27,599 nucleotides of DNA, taken from positions 1 to 27,599 of the forward strand of contig JBFLZY010000034.1 in NCBI GenBank assembly GCA_040755975.1, given 5' to 3'. The notes under the pieces were generated by a model. The model worked only from the letters and a program-made list of their open reading frames with translations, had not been told where the DNA came from and ran no database searches. The stretch's first letter is position 1. Each line of letters begins with the position of its first letter. Source of the stretch: JAIMBK01 sp040755975. Its GTDB lineage: Bacteria; Bacillota; Desulfotomaculia; Desulfotomaculales; Nap2-2B. The position numbers were made by a program, and so were the translations under genes. Of this stretch, positions 1 through 6,396 are shown piece after piece.

Positions 1-126
1 CAAGGGAGGAGCCTTTGAGCAAAGCACAGCCTGGCAAGGCTGCTGGATGATGGGAGCCGGATGAGCTGAGAGGTTCCAGTCCGGTTCTGAGAGGGCTTGG
101 GGGTGAAATTCCCCCATTCTACTCAC
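1..126 (+). mobile_element. 3' end of a group II intron (domains V and VI)
   Basis: Positions 54-87 form a 34-nt domain V: outer stem GAGCCGGA/TCCGGTTC, the AGC catalytic triad at 55-57, a GAGA tetraloop and a two-base AG bulge before the distal strand. It is followed by a domain VI hairpin (GGGGG/CCCCC near 99-115) and a TCTACTC segment at 118-124 that should carry the bulged branch-point A. The intron probably ends with the usual AY dinucleotide at 125-126. The rest of the intron, including any reverse-transcriptase/maturase gene, lies left of the window. It is inserted antisense to the PAS gene that begins at 684. The domain V match is strong; the exact 3' junction is uncertain by a base or two. 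Confidence 0.85.
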
Positions 127-684
127 CTGCATGCGCGTATTTTCAATCGCTTCTTCGACCGGCCGCCCGATCATGTCTTCCTTCTTGACTTCCAAAAAGT
201 CGCAATAGGCTTTGTTGAAAATGGTTATGCGGGCATTTTTATCAACCACAATAATGCCGTTATAAGCGTTGTCCAGGACCGTCTCCAGTAATTCCGCGGC
301 GTCCTTGGTTTTGCGCAGTTCTTCCTGGATTTGCAGCAAGTCTGTTATATTTGTGAAGATGGCAAGCGCACCCTTTATTTGCCGGCCGTTTTTGATTGGC
401 ACACAATGGCAGATGTAATTCGCCGTTTCAACTTTAATTTTCTGTCCCGCTTGCATCTGGCCCGTCATCAGCACTTTGGACAGGATTTTCTTTAGTTCCA
501 AATTGGGTATTACTTCCTGGAAGGGCCGGCCGATTAGTTCTTTTTCAGGTTTCTTCAAGATTTGTTCCATGGCCTGGTTGGCGGATACGATCTGATTATT
601 ATTGTTTATTTCCAAGATTCCGTCTTCAGGAACATTCTTTAGAATATTGAACGGGTCAGCGATCTTTACTTCCCGGTGTTGCAT
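127..684 (-). pseudogene. PAS-domain sensor/regulator, interrupted by a group II intron
   Basis: The start ATG at 684 follows GGGAGG with 9-nt spacing. About 186 codons encode two PAS domains: PAS1 at about residues 10-115 (ILEINNNNQIVSANQAM), then a short coiled linker and PAS2 at about 130-186 (GIIVVDKNARITIFNKA). The coding homology stops at ENTRM, exactly where the intron 3' end lies. The frame happens to stay open through the antisense domain V/VI, so an automatic call would add a false C-terminus. The ENTRM segment matches the PNTRL segment in PAS1 of the sigma-54 activator at 12592-14349, so the intact protein may have been a similar PAS-AAA+ activator, but the output domain is not visible. 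Because the intron is antisense to the gene, it cannot be spliced from this mRNA. The gene is broken unless transcription is reversed there. Confidence 0.75.
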
Positions 685-761
685 TGGAACAACCTCCCGT
701 CGCTGTTGACGTGGTTATTGTATTATTCTTTATTTTCTGTGCAACTTCCTGCCGGAAGGGC

Positions 762-791
762 AAATAAAAAAACCGGAAGAGAAATTCCGGT
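762..791 (-). terminator. Rho-independent terminator of the zinc-ribbon gene
   Basis: A perfect 7-bp stem ACCGGAA/TTCCGGT (772-778 with 785-791) and a 6-nt loop are followed on the minus strand by a run of seven T and more T-rich sequence. It lies 27 nt after the stop of the gene at 818-1111. Confidence 0.85.
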
Positions 792-817
792 CTTTACTTA
801 AAGCTTTGATTAAGTTG

Positions 818-1111
818 TTATCTGTAGCTCGTCTGGCGGTTTAAGGCCATACACTCGCGGCAATACACGGGCTTTCTGCCGGTGGGCTTAAAAGGCACCC
901 TGGTCTGGGCTCCGCAGTTTGTGCAAAAAGCGTCGTATAACTCGCGGACGGACGACCCGCGTCGCTCGGCCTTGCGCCTTTGGCGGCAATCTTTACAGCG
1001 GCTGGGTTCGTTGGTTAATCCCTTTTCCGCATAAAAGGCCTGCTCGCCGGCACTGAAAATGAAATCGGCGCCGCACTCCTTGCACCTGAGCACCTTGTCT
1101 TCGTAAAACAT
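818..1111 (-). CDS. Small zinc-ribbon protein with four CxxC pairs
   Basis: This is a 97-residue protein with CxxC pairs at Cys10/13, 39/42, 63/66 and 84/87, that is, two successive four-cysteine zinc ribbons joined by a basic linker (RQRRKAERRG). It resembles the 'probable zinc-ribbon' families of Firmicutes (zf-trcl type), whose function is unknown; a nucleic-acid-binding or redox-sensing role is only a guess. The start ATG at 1111 has the ribosome site AAGGAGGAG just upstream. It is monocistronic, with its own promoter (1230-1258), a leader of about 110 nt that can fold over the ribosome site, and its own terminator. There is no signal peptide or membrane segment, so it should be cytoplasmic. 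Confidence 0.85.
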   Translation of the reverse strand: MFYEDKVLRCKECGADFIFSAGEQAFYAEKGLTNEPSRCKDCRQRRKAERRGSSVRELYDAFCTNCGAQTRVPFKPTGRKPVYCRECMALNRQTSYR

Positions 1112-1220
1112 AAAATTCTCCTCCTTTTCAAGGTTACTGGTTTAGGGGCCCAAACAAACCTTCTCCGTTCCTAAACCAGATTTTAAGGAGAAGAATTTTT
1201 GCCGGTGACCTAAAAACCAG
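1109..1220 (-). promoter_or_regulatory. Structured 5' leader that can sequester the ribosome site
   Basis: In the minus-strand RNA, the segment from 1199 to 1185 (AAAATTCTTCTCCTT) is complementary to 1126-1112 (AAGGAGGAGAATTTT), which is the Shine-Dalgarno region ending next to the ATG. This gives 15 bp with one G-U pair. Nested inside is a perfect 10-bp stem, 1170-1179 with 1137-1146 (CTGGTTTAGG/CCTAAACCAG). A near-copy of the first inner arm (CTGGTTTTTAGG, 1209-1220) sits further 5' and could compete for the same partner. This suggests translational control (thermosensor, riboswitch or protein-binding leader). It matches no class that I recognise. Confidence 0.55.
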
Positions 1221-1229
1221 TTTTTTTAA

Positions 1230-1258
1230 ATTATAGCATAAAAACAGGTTCTTGTCGA
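1230..1258 (-). promoter_or_regulatory. Sigma-A promoter of the zinc-ribbon gene
   Basis: On the minus strand, TCGACA (1253-1258), a 17-bp spacer and a perfect TATAAT (1230-1235) point toward the zinc-ribbon gene. The predicted RNA start is near 1223, about 112 nt before the ATG. Confidence 0.75.
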
Positions 1259-1328
1259 TAGCGCCGGAGAGCATTTTTTTGTACGCAGAGCATCGTAATG
1301 AGCAGAGATAACGGAAAAACCTTTGATT

Positions 1329-2084
1329 TTATTGAAAAGTTGCCAGCCATTCCCGGACTGCCTGCCAGACCTGCCGGTAATGCCGGGTAAACTGATGGTC
1401 GCCGCCGTCTATCCAGGTCAGTTGTTTTGGTTCTCCGGCAGACCGGTAAATAATGTTCGCTTCCGCGGGGGAAACCAGTTCGTCCTCCGTGCCGTGAACG
1501 ATTAAAATGGGGCGGGGAGAAAGGCGCGCGGCGTCGCCGGCCACGTCATACCGCCGGAGATCTGCAAGGAAGCCTTTTTTCAGGTAAACAACCCCCTTTT
1601 CTCCGGCTAAAACGATTCGTTCTCCTTCTTCGTCGGAAAGGTTGGTAAAAAGTTCGGCCGGTCTGGCGGGCGCAGCCCAGGTGCACACGCCGGCCGCCGT
1701 CAGATCGCGGGCGGCCTGGCAAATCGCCGTCGTTCCACCGAAACTCCGACCCAGGGTAACTATTTTAGAAAAGCCTTTTTGTTTGCACCAGTCAAGGGCG
1801 CAACTTAAATCGTCAACCTGTCCGGTGAGAGTAAGGTCTTCAAACAGACCTTCGCTTTCCCCGCACCCCGCAAAATCAAACAAAAATGTTGACCACCCCT
1901 GCCTGCCTATTTCCCCGGCCATTTCCAGGGCTCTTCCGCCCCCTTCTTTGCTTCCGGTGAAGCCGTGACAAACCACCGCTATTTTCCGCCGGGACTCCGG
2001 GGGGTGAGCTAACAATCCGGCTAATTTGTTGCCCCGGGAATTGTAGAAAAATACCTTTTGCCAAATAAGAGACGCCGCCTTCAT
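1329..2084 (-). CDS. Alpha/beta hydrolase (serine hydrolase, esterase/lipase-like)
   Basis: The 251-residue protein has a complete alpha/beta-hydrolase triad: nucleophile elbow GRSFGG (Ser114), Asp201 in HGTEDELV and His230 in GGDHQF. An HGFTGS oxyanion-hole motif lies near residues 40-45. It belongs to the dienelactone-hydrolase / YqkD-like group of small cytoplasmic esterases and peptidase-like hydrolases; the substrate is unknown. I chose the ATG at 2084 because GGAGGG lies 8 nt before it. An in-frame ATG at 2105 has no ribosome site. There is no signal peptide. It stands alone, with the terminator of the preceding minus-strand pseudogene at 2171-2202 upstream. Confidence 0.85.
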   Translation of the reverse strand: MKAASLIWQKVFFYNSRGNKLAGLLAHPPESRRKIAVVCHGFTGSKEGGGRALEMAGEIGRQGWSTFLFDFAGCGESEGLFEDLTLTGQVDDLSCALDWCKQKGFSKIVTLGRSFGGTTAICQAARDLTAAGVCTWAAPARPAELFTNLSDEEGERIVLAGEKGVVYLKKGFLADLRRYDVAGDAARLSPRPILIVHGTEDELVSPAEANIIYRSAGEPKQLTWIDGGDHQFTRHYRQVWQAVREWLATFQ

Positions 2085-2170
2085 TTCCAAACCCTCCGGA
2101 AACAACTGCCTTTCTGCTTACAATATTATCATTTACATAAGTAAATTCCTGCTTAATTCCCCGCGGGAAA

Positions 2171-2202
2171 ATTAAAAATAAAAGGGGCACCGTGCGTGCC
2201 CC
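2171..2202 (-). terminator. Rho-independent terminator
   Basis: The stem GGGGCAC/GTGCCCC (2184-2190 with 2196-2202) has a 5-nt loop and is followed on the minus strand by TTTTATTTTTAATTTT. It ends the transcript of the broken gene at 2235-2695. Confidence 0.85.
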
Positions 2203-2234
2203 GGGCAGGTGATTTTGAAATTATTGCCTCAGTT

Positions 2235-2695
2235 TTATGCTTTTGCTTCGTAAAGCATGGGACCCGTGTCATAGACTAAAAGTAAGGTATTCCAGAAGAA
2301 GAGTTCCCGATACTCTTCACCTACTTTCCGAATCACTTCTGTGCGGATGATGTGGGAATTTGACTCGATAATTATATCTGCCAAAATCTTCAATTGCTCC
2401 GCGTCGAGCCTGATCGCGTGTTTTAATTTTTCCGCTAAAGTGTGTCCGGAAGGTCCCCACGCATCTGAATAGTAGGTATCGGCGTAAAATCAAACTGAAA
2501 AGGGACGTGGCTGCTTTCCGGCAGGTGGGCCAGTATTTTTCTCCAGAATTCCGGACCCCGGGTTTCCACTTGAATCATTCGCATAATTACGTCACGCAAG
2601 AGAGGGCTTGGTACCATGCCGGCAATTTCCGTCCAAAGAACGGTTTCCTTTTGGTCAATGGCCAAAATGCGTCTGACGTGCTAGTGGATGGACAT
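2235..2695 (-). pseudogene. Decayed small gene (ferritin-like flavour), in-frame TAG and frameshift
   Basis: An ATG at 2695 with AGGAGG 11 nt upstream opens MSIH, then TAG at 2681-2683. The same frame continues with HVRRILAIDQKETVLWTEIA to about 2490. There the homopolymer TTTT (2486-2489, read on the minus strand) seems to have lost one T. Restoring it joins ...FQFDF to YADTYYSDAWGPSGHTL and an open frame to TAA at 2235. With the added base the length is exactly 154 codons. The ribosome site and terminator are intact, so decay looks recent. A segment such as MVPSPLLRDVIMRMIQ recalls small ferritin-like proteins of clostridia, but I do not recognise the family with confidence. A shorter product from TTG at 2665 is possible but would still meet the frameshift. 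Confidence 0.6.
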
Positions 2696-2865
2696 TTTTG
2701 CCAGTACCTCCTGTTAAAAATTTTAGTGTATATTATGCAGAAAGGAATATATTGGAACCATTACCAGCACTAATTAAAAAACTCCATAATTTATGTAGAG
2801 AGATCAGGTTATTTTTTGGACAAACTAAGGTTAAAGAAAATTAATAAGTTTAGGAGGGCTTAATA

Positions 2866-3084
2866 ATGACCATCGGTGAAAAAATGCACCAGACCCTGGC
2901 GACCCTGGAAGGCGTAACGGCAAACCTGAAAAGCTTTGCCCTGGATACGCAGGATAAAAATGCAAAGAAAATGTTTTCCGATTATGCCAACCAGCTGGAA
3001 AATATTACCCGGGGGCTGCGCGGAAGGGTAAATTATGTCGAGCAGCAGGAGCCCCAATATAAGGTTTACGAACAGCAAACATGA
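2866..3084 (+). CDS. DUF1657 family protein
   Basis: The 72-residue helical protein has the DUF1657 pattern: a start like TIGEKMHQTLATLEG, then LKSFALDTQDKNAKKMFSDYA, then a second helix ending VEQQEPQY. Members are common in spore-forming Firmicutes, often near spoVA genes, and have no established function. ATG 2866 is preceded by AGGAGG. The gene is alone, with a strong terminator (3126-3158). The 170 bp upstream is AT-rich and I could not assign a promoter with confidence. Confidence 0.85.
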   Translation: MTIGEKMHQTLATLEGVTANLKSFALDTQDKNAKKMFSDYANQLENITRGLRGRVNYVEQQEPQYKVYEQQT

Positions 3085-3125
3085 TAGCGCAAAACTTTTT
3101 TTGCCCCAATAGAAGATCACTAAAA

Positions 3126-3158
3126 GGGACAGGATAACCCACCTGTCCCCTTTTTTTT
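3126..3158 (+). terminator. Rho-independent terminator of the DUF1657 gene
   Basis: An 8-bp stem GGGACAGG/CCTGTCCC (3126-3133 with 3142-3149) is followed by eight T (3151-3158). Confidence 0.9.
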
Positions 3159-3272
3159 CGATGGCCCAAGAAAAATTTCCTCAGCCCTCAGTTCTTCATC
3201 TGAATATGCCCGGCTTGAGGGGCCGGCCGCCAGATGACCCATTTGGTTCCAAAAATTGGTATAAAATTTTAC

Positions 3273-3301
3273 TTGATTTATTCCTTCGCTTTGGATATAA
3301 T
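3273..3301 (+). promoter_or_regulatory. Sigma-A promoter of the T-box/aroF unit
   Basis: TTGATT (3273-3278), a 17-bp spacer and TATAAT (3296-3301) lie just upstream of the T-box leader; transcription should start near 3308. Confidence 0.75.
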
Positions 3302-3308
3302 AACCCAT

Positions 3309-3621
3309 AACATAACGATGGTCTTAAATCCCGTGAAGGAGGAAAGTAGGCCGGGACCAGTTCTCCAGGGAGGAGGCGCCGGCGACTGGGAGCGCCTCTA
3401 GAACATGGCTGGTTGAAGTTCCCTCCGGAGGAGCAGGCTGAAAACGTTTTCAACGGCAAAGTAGGCTGGGCCGGTTTCTTCCCCCGTTACCGGGAAGGGG
3501 GTATCGGAATTCATTCCTGTACCTTTTTACCTGAGGGGTTTGCGCTTTTGGCGCAGGCAAGTAGGGTGGTACCGCGAAAAGATTGATGGCTTTTCGTCCC
3601 TATGGATGAAAAGCCATTTTT
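3309..3621 (+). promoter_or_regulatory. T-box leader (complete: Stem I, antiterminator, terminator)
   Basis: The leader begins with a GTGAAGGAGGAAAGTAG segment carrying the AGTA of the specifier loop; GGAGG pairs with CCTCC at 3422-3426. A Stem III-like hairpin (TGCGC/GCGCA near 3541-3555) precedes the T-box AAGTAGGGTGGTACCGCG (3559-3576). A 10-bp terminator stem ATGGCTTTTC/GAAAAGCCAT (3586-3595 with 3608-3617) is followed by T5. The TGGT bulge would pair with a tRNA ending in ACCA, which fits Phe or Tyr tRNAs (A73) and argues against Trp (G73). The specifier codon is not certain; a UUC (Phe) at 3419-3421 lies in the right area and would suit aroF-pheA control. Confidence 0.9.
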
Positions 3622-3639
3622 AATTCCCGCTCAGGAATG

Positions 3640-3752
3640 ATTTTTCCCGTACCTTAAGCGAGGGGGCCGCCGGCGCTCGGCGGTCAACCAGGGTGGTACC
3701 GCGAAGAGCCCGCAGCCTTCGTCCCTGGAGGGATGGAGGCTGCGGGTTTTTT
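3640..3752 (+). promoter_or_regulatory. Second, partial T-box module (antiterminator/terminator only)
   Basis: A second T-box AACCAGGGTGGTACCGCG (3686-3703) lies only about 65 nt after the first terminator. A CCGCCG/CGGCGG hairpin precedes it, and a 10-bp terminator CCCGCAGCCT/AGGCTGCGGG (3709-3718 with 3737-3746) plus T6 follows. There is no room for a second Stem I, so this is a duplicated decision module without its own codon reader. It has the same TGGT bulge as the first. aroF starts 60 nt later. Confidence 0.85.
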
Positions 3753-3811
3753 CAATACTTTATTTAATACCTTCACTTTAAACAACTTATTTACAGTTGG
3801 GAGGCGCAAAG

Positions 3812-4867
3812 ATGGTTGTTGTCATGGAGCCCGGTGCACCGCCGGAAACGATCCAGGCCGTCAGCGAGAGGCTGGCCGCACAGGGTTTTCAACCGCACTT
3901 AATCCATGGCGTCAGCAGAATTGTCATCGCGGCTGTAGGAGAGCGCCGGGCGGCGGATACTTCAGGCCTGGAAAACTTGCCCGGCGTAGAAAAGGTAGTC
4001 CCCATCATGAAGCCTTATAAACTGGCCAGCAGGGAGGCCAGAGGGGAAGACAGCGTGGTGAAAGCCGGCCGGGTGGCGGTAGGCGGCGGGAGAAGCGTGG
4101 TCGTGATGGCCGGGCCGTGCGCCGTGGAAAGCCGCGAGCAATTGTTCATGGCAGCGCAGGCGGTGAAACGAGCAGGGGCGGCAATTTTGCGCGGCGGGGC
4201 CTTTAAACCGCGTACGTCTCCCTATAGCTTCCAGGGGTTAGCAGAAAAGGGATTACAGTTGCTGGCGGAGGCAGCCGCCTGGGCAGGTCTGGCCGCGGTG
4301 AGCGAAGTGATTGACCAGGAAAGCCTGGACATGGCCAAAGATTACGTAGATATCCTGCAGATTGGGGCGCGCAACATGCAGAATTTCCGCCTTTTGCGGG
4401 CGGCCGGCCGCTCCGGCAAGCCCGTTCTGTTGAAGCGCGGCCTCTCGGCGACCATTGAGGAATGGCTCATGGCGGCGGAATACATCATGTCGGAAGGCAA
4501 CGAGCAGGTGATCTTGTGTGAACGGGGCATCCGCACCTTCGAGCGCCTGACGCGCAATACCCTGGACTTGAGCGCCGTTTCCCTGGCGAAAATTTTAAGC
4601 CACCTGCCTGTCGTGGTGGATCCCAGCCACGCCACCGGGGACCGGCGCCTGGTCGCCCCGATGGCCAAAGCGGCGCTGGCGGCCGGCGCGGACGGCCTGC
4701 TCATCGAGGTGCACCCCGACCCTGCTCAGGCGCTGTGCGACGGCCAGCAATCCCTCAGCCCGGAGCAATTTACCGTGCTGATGCGGGATTTGCAGGCCGT
4801 GGCGCTGGCGGCCGGGCGAAAAATGGCCGGTCTTCCGGGAGCGGACCAGCAAAACCGCACCGCCTAG
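3812..4867 (+). CDS. aroF: 3-deoxy-7-phosphoheptulonate (DAHP) synthase, type I-beta with regulatory domain
   Basis: This enzyme condenses phosphoenolpyruvate and erythrose 4-phosphate in the first step of aromatic amino-acid synthesis. The 351-residue protein has an N-terminal ferredoxin-like regulatory domain (about 1-70, VVVMEPGAPPETIQAV) and the (beta/alpha)8 catalytic domain with AGPCAVES, FKPRTSPYSFQG, MQNFRLL, ILCERGIRTFE, VDPSHATGD and EVHPDP. The same architecture in Thermotoga is feedback-inhibited by Tyr and Phe. The ATG at 3812 follows GGGAGG; a TTG at 3797 overlaps the ribosome site and is rejected. Expression is under the double T-box leader. pheA lies on the same strand 428 bp downstream, beyond a repeat-filled gap. 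Confidence 0.95.
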   Translation: MVVVMEPGAPPETIQAVSERLAAQGFQPHLIHGVSRIVIAAVGERRAADTSGLENLPGVEKVVPIMKPYKLASREARGEDSVVKAGRVAVGGGRSVVVMAGPCAVESREQLFMAAQAVKRAGAAILRGGAFKPRTSPYSFQGLAEKGLQLLAEAAAWAGLAAVSEVIDQESLDMAKDYVDILQIGARNMQNFRLLRAAGRSGKPVLLKRGLSATIEEWLMAAEYIMSEGNEQVILCERGIRTFERLTRNTLDLSAVSLAKILSHLPVVVDPSHATGDRRLVAPMAKAALAAGADGLLIEVHPDPAQALCDGQQSLSPEQFTVLMRDLQAVALAAGRKMAGLPGADQQNRTA

Positions 4868-4876
4868 TTTGCGGAG

Positions 4877-4971
4877 AAAACAGGGGGACGGTCCCCTTGT
4901 TTTCACCAAAACAGCGGTCAGAAAAGGGGGGAGGCTATAAGAAGAAAACAGAAGAACCGTACTCTTGTTTT
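4877..4971. repeat. Two facing copies of a short palindromic intergenic repeat
   Basis: The 27-bp palindrome at 4877-4903 has arms AAAACA..TGTTTT around GGGGGACGGTCCCC. A diverged second copy sits at 4945-4971 in inverted orientation; reversed it reads AAAACA-AGAGTACGGTTCTTC-TGTTTT and aligns base for base with the first. The first copy could act as a terminator or attenuator after aroF. Each is a near-perfect hairpin. Confidence 0.7.
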
Positions 4972-5049
4972 TACCTGAGAACTTCGTTCTTGCCATTAAT
5001 GATGCAAATGAGGGCTGGAATTTGTCCGGGTGAGAGACATCTGCGTAGG

Positions 5050-5231
5050 GCTGGTAACGAAACACGGCGCAGGTGAGGCAAGCGAACCGGCAGCGCAATT
5101 GAGAAGTGAGATGTGAGAAGTTGGAGGTGGGATTTAAAATTCTCACTTCTAACCTCTCGCCTCTCACCTCTCAATTGCCTGGTTCGCTCCGAACCAAGCC
5201 GATGTTTCGTCAGCCCGGAGCAGCGGAGCGA
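5050..5231 (+). repeat. Dispersed palindromic element, copy 1 (about 182 bp)
   Basis: The left arm 5050-5096 and right arm 5177-5231 recur on the minus strand at 16802-16848 and 16651-16705, with 45/47 and 54/55 identity. The arms are partly complementary to each other (AGCGAACCGGCAGCGC against GCCTGGTTCGCT), so the element can form one long hairpin. The centre, 5097-5176, is a different 80-bp imperfect palindrome, AATTGAGA...TCTCAATT, unrelated to the centre of copy 2. It looks like a MITE-type or structured-RNA element with a second palindrome nested in it. No coding sequence is visible. Together with the two short palindromes it fills the aroF-pheA gap. Confidence 0.75.
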
Positions 5232-5295
5232 ACCGGACAATTCCAGCCCGATGGGAAATGATGACAAAAATTATATTTTGAGGAGGATGAAATCC

Positions 5296-6174
5296 ATGAT
5301 CAAAAAAATCGGATATTTAGGGCCGCCCGGAACTTTTTCCGAAATGGCCGCCAGAGTTTATTTAAACGGCCAGGGAAAGGGCGAAATAATTCCCTTTCCT
5401 TCGCTGGCCGACATTTTTCAGGCCGTGGAAAAAGGGGGGCTGACCGAAGGGATCCTGCCTCTGGAGAACTCCACCGAGGGGTCGGTGAACCAGACGCTGG
5501 ACCTCCTGGCCCACCGTTTTCCGCAGGCGAAAATCAGGCAGGAAATAATTCTCTCCGTAAACCACCATTTGCTGGCCCGGACGGGTGTTCCTTTCCACAA
5601 GATAGTCCGGGTGGTCTCCCACCCGCAGGCCCTGGCACAGTGCCGCTCCTACCTGGAAAGCGCCCTGCCGGGGGTGGAGGTGCAGGAGGCCGCCAGCACC
5701 GCGGAGGCCGCCGCGCTGGTGGCCGCTATGCCGGCGCCCTGGGCCGCCATCGGGACTGCGCAGGTGGCCCAGTCTTGCGGCCTGGTGGTTTTAGCAGAAA
5801 AAATCAATGATTCTGCCGCCAACGCCACCCGGTTCATTGCGGTCGCCCGGGAGGATGCGCCCCAGGGGCCGGGCTGCAAGACTTCCATCATCTTTTCCGT
5901 GGAGGATCGGCCGGGGGCGCTGTGCGACGTGCTTCTGGAGTTTGCCCAAAGAAAAATCAACCTGACCCGGATTGAGTCCCGGCCCACCCGGAACAGGCTG
6001 GGGGAATACCTGTTCTTTGTTGACTTCCAGGGGCACCGCCTGGATCAGGTCGTGCAGCAGGCCCTGGCGGCGGTTTCCCGGCGCGCAGTCAGCATGCGCG
6101 TGCTGGGCTCGTATCCGGCGGTTTCCGGAGAAGAATCGGAGGCCGGGCAGAAAAAATACCGGCGGGCCGGTTGA
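5296..6174 (+). CDS. pheA: Prephenate dehydratase
   Basis: This enzyme converts prephenate to phenylpyruvate in phenylalanine synthesis. The 292-residue protein has a periplasmic-binding-like catalytic domain (IGYLGPPGTFSE at the start, LPLENSTEGSVN, and NDSAANATRF, the TRF-containing catalytic motif) and a C-terminal ACT domain (about 195-275, SIIFSVEDRPGALCDVL, with ESRPTR, the Phe-binding motif). It is the stand-alone form without chorismate mutase. The start is ATG 5296, 9 nt after GAGGAGG; an ATG at 5287 overlaps the ribosome site. It may be co-transcribed with aroF through the repeats or have its own promoter, which I could not find. A strong terminator follows at 6269-6319. Confidence 0.95.
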   Translation: MIKKIGYLGPPGTFSEMAARVYLNGQGKGEIIPFPSLADIFQAVEKGGLTEGILPLENSTEGSVNQTLDLLAHRFPQAKIRQEIILSVNHHLLARTGVPFHKIVRVVSHPQALAQCRSYLESALPGVEVQEAASTAEAAALVAAMPAPWAAIGTAQVAQSCGLVVLAEKINDSAANATRFIAVAREDAPQGPGCKTSIIFSVEDRPGALCDVLLEFAQRKINLTRIESRPTRNRLGEYLFFVDFQGHRLDQVVQQALAAVSRRAVSMRVLGSYPAVSGEESEAGQKKYRRAG

Positions 6175-6268
6175 AATACTTGAAACACAGGTTTATGGCC
6201 GGGTAGGTTTAAAACTATTAGGACAGCGCGTCATTGGCGGCGCCAGAAAGAATTGTCCACCGCTGAAA

Positions 6269-6319
6269 CAAAAAGCAAGCTTCCGGGAAATCGCTCCCGG
6301 CCGCTTGCTTTTTGTTTTT
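6269..6319. terminator. Bidirectional terminator between pheA and ilvD
   Basis: A long hairpin AAAAAGCAAGC/GCTTGCTTTTT with an inner CCGGGA/TCCCGG stem is flanked by A- and T-rich runs, so it can stop transcripts of both convergent genes. Confidence 0.85.
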
Positions 6320-6396
6320 CTGACCGAAATGAATCGGGTTGAACTCAACTGGTTCCGGCGGCGGACAAACCGGCGTCAGGCCCTAACTCCTGATCC

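Noticed and set aside
725..760. Possible sigma-54 promoter (GGCAGGAAGTTGC, minus strand) before the PAS gene
   Set aside because: The GG-GC spacing is 9 nt instead of 10 and the -24 element is poor.
2681..2683. TAG in the broken small gene as a pyrrolysine codon
   Set aside because: The same gene also has a frameshift, and the protein is not a methylamine methyltransferase.
3196..3459. Minus-strand open frames across the T-box region
   Set aside because: The region is explained by the promoter and structured leader; the frames have no ribosome site and no recognisable protein.
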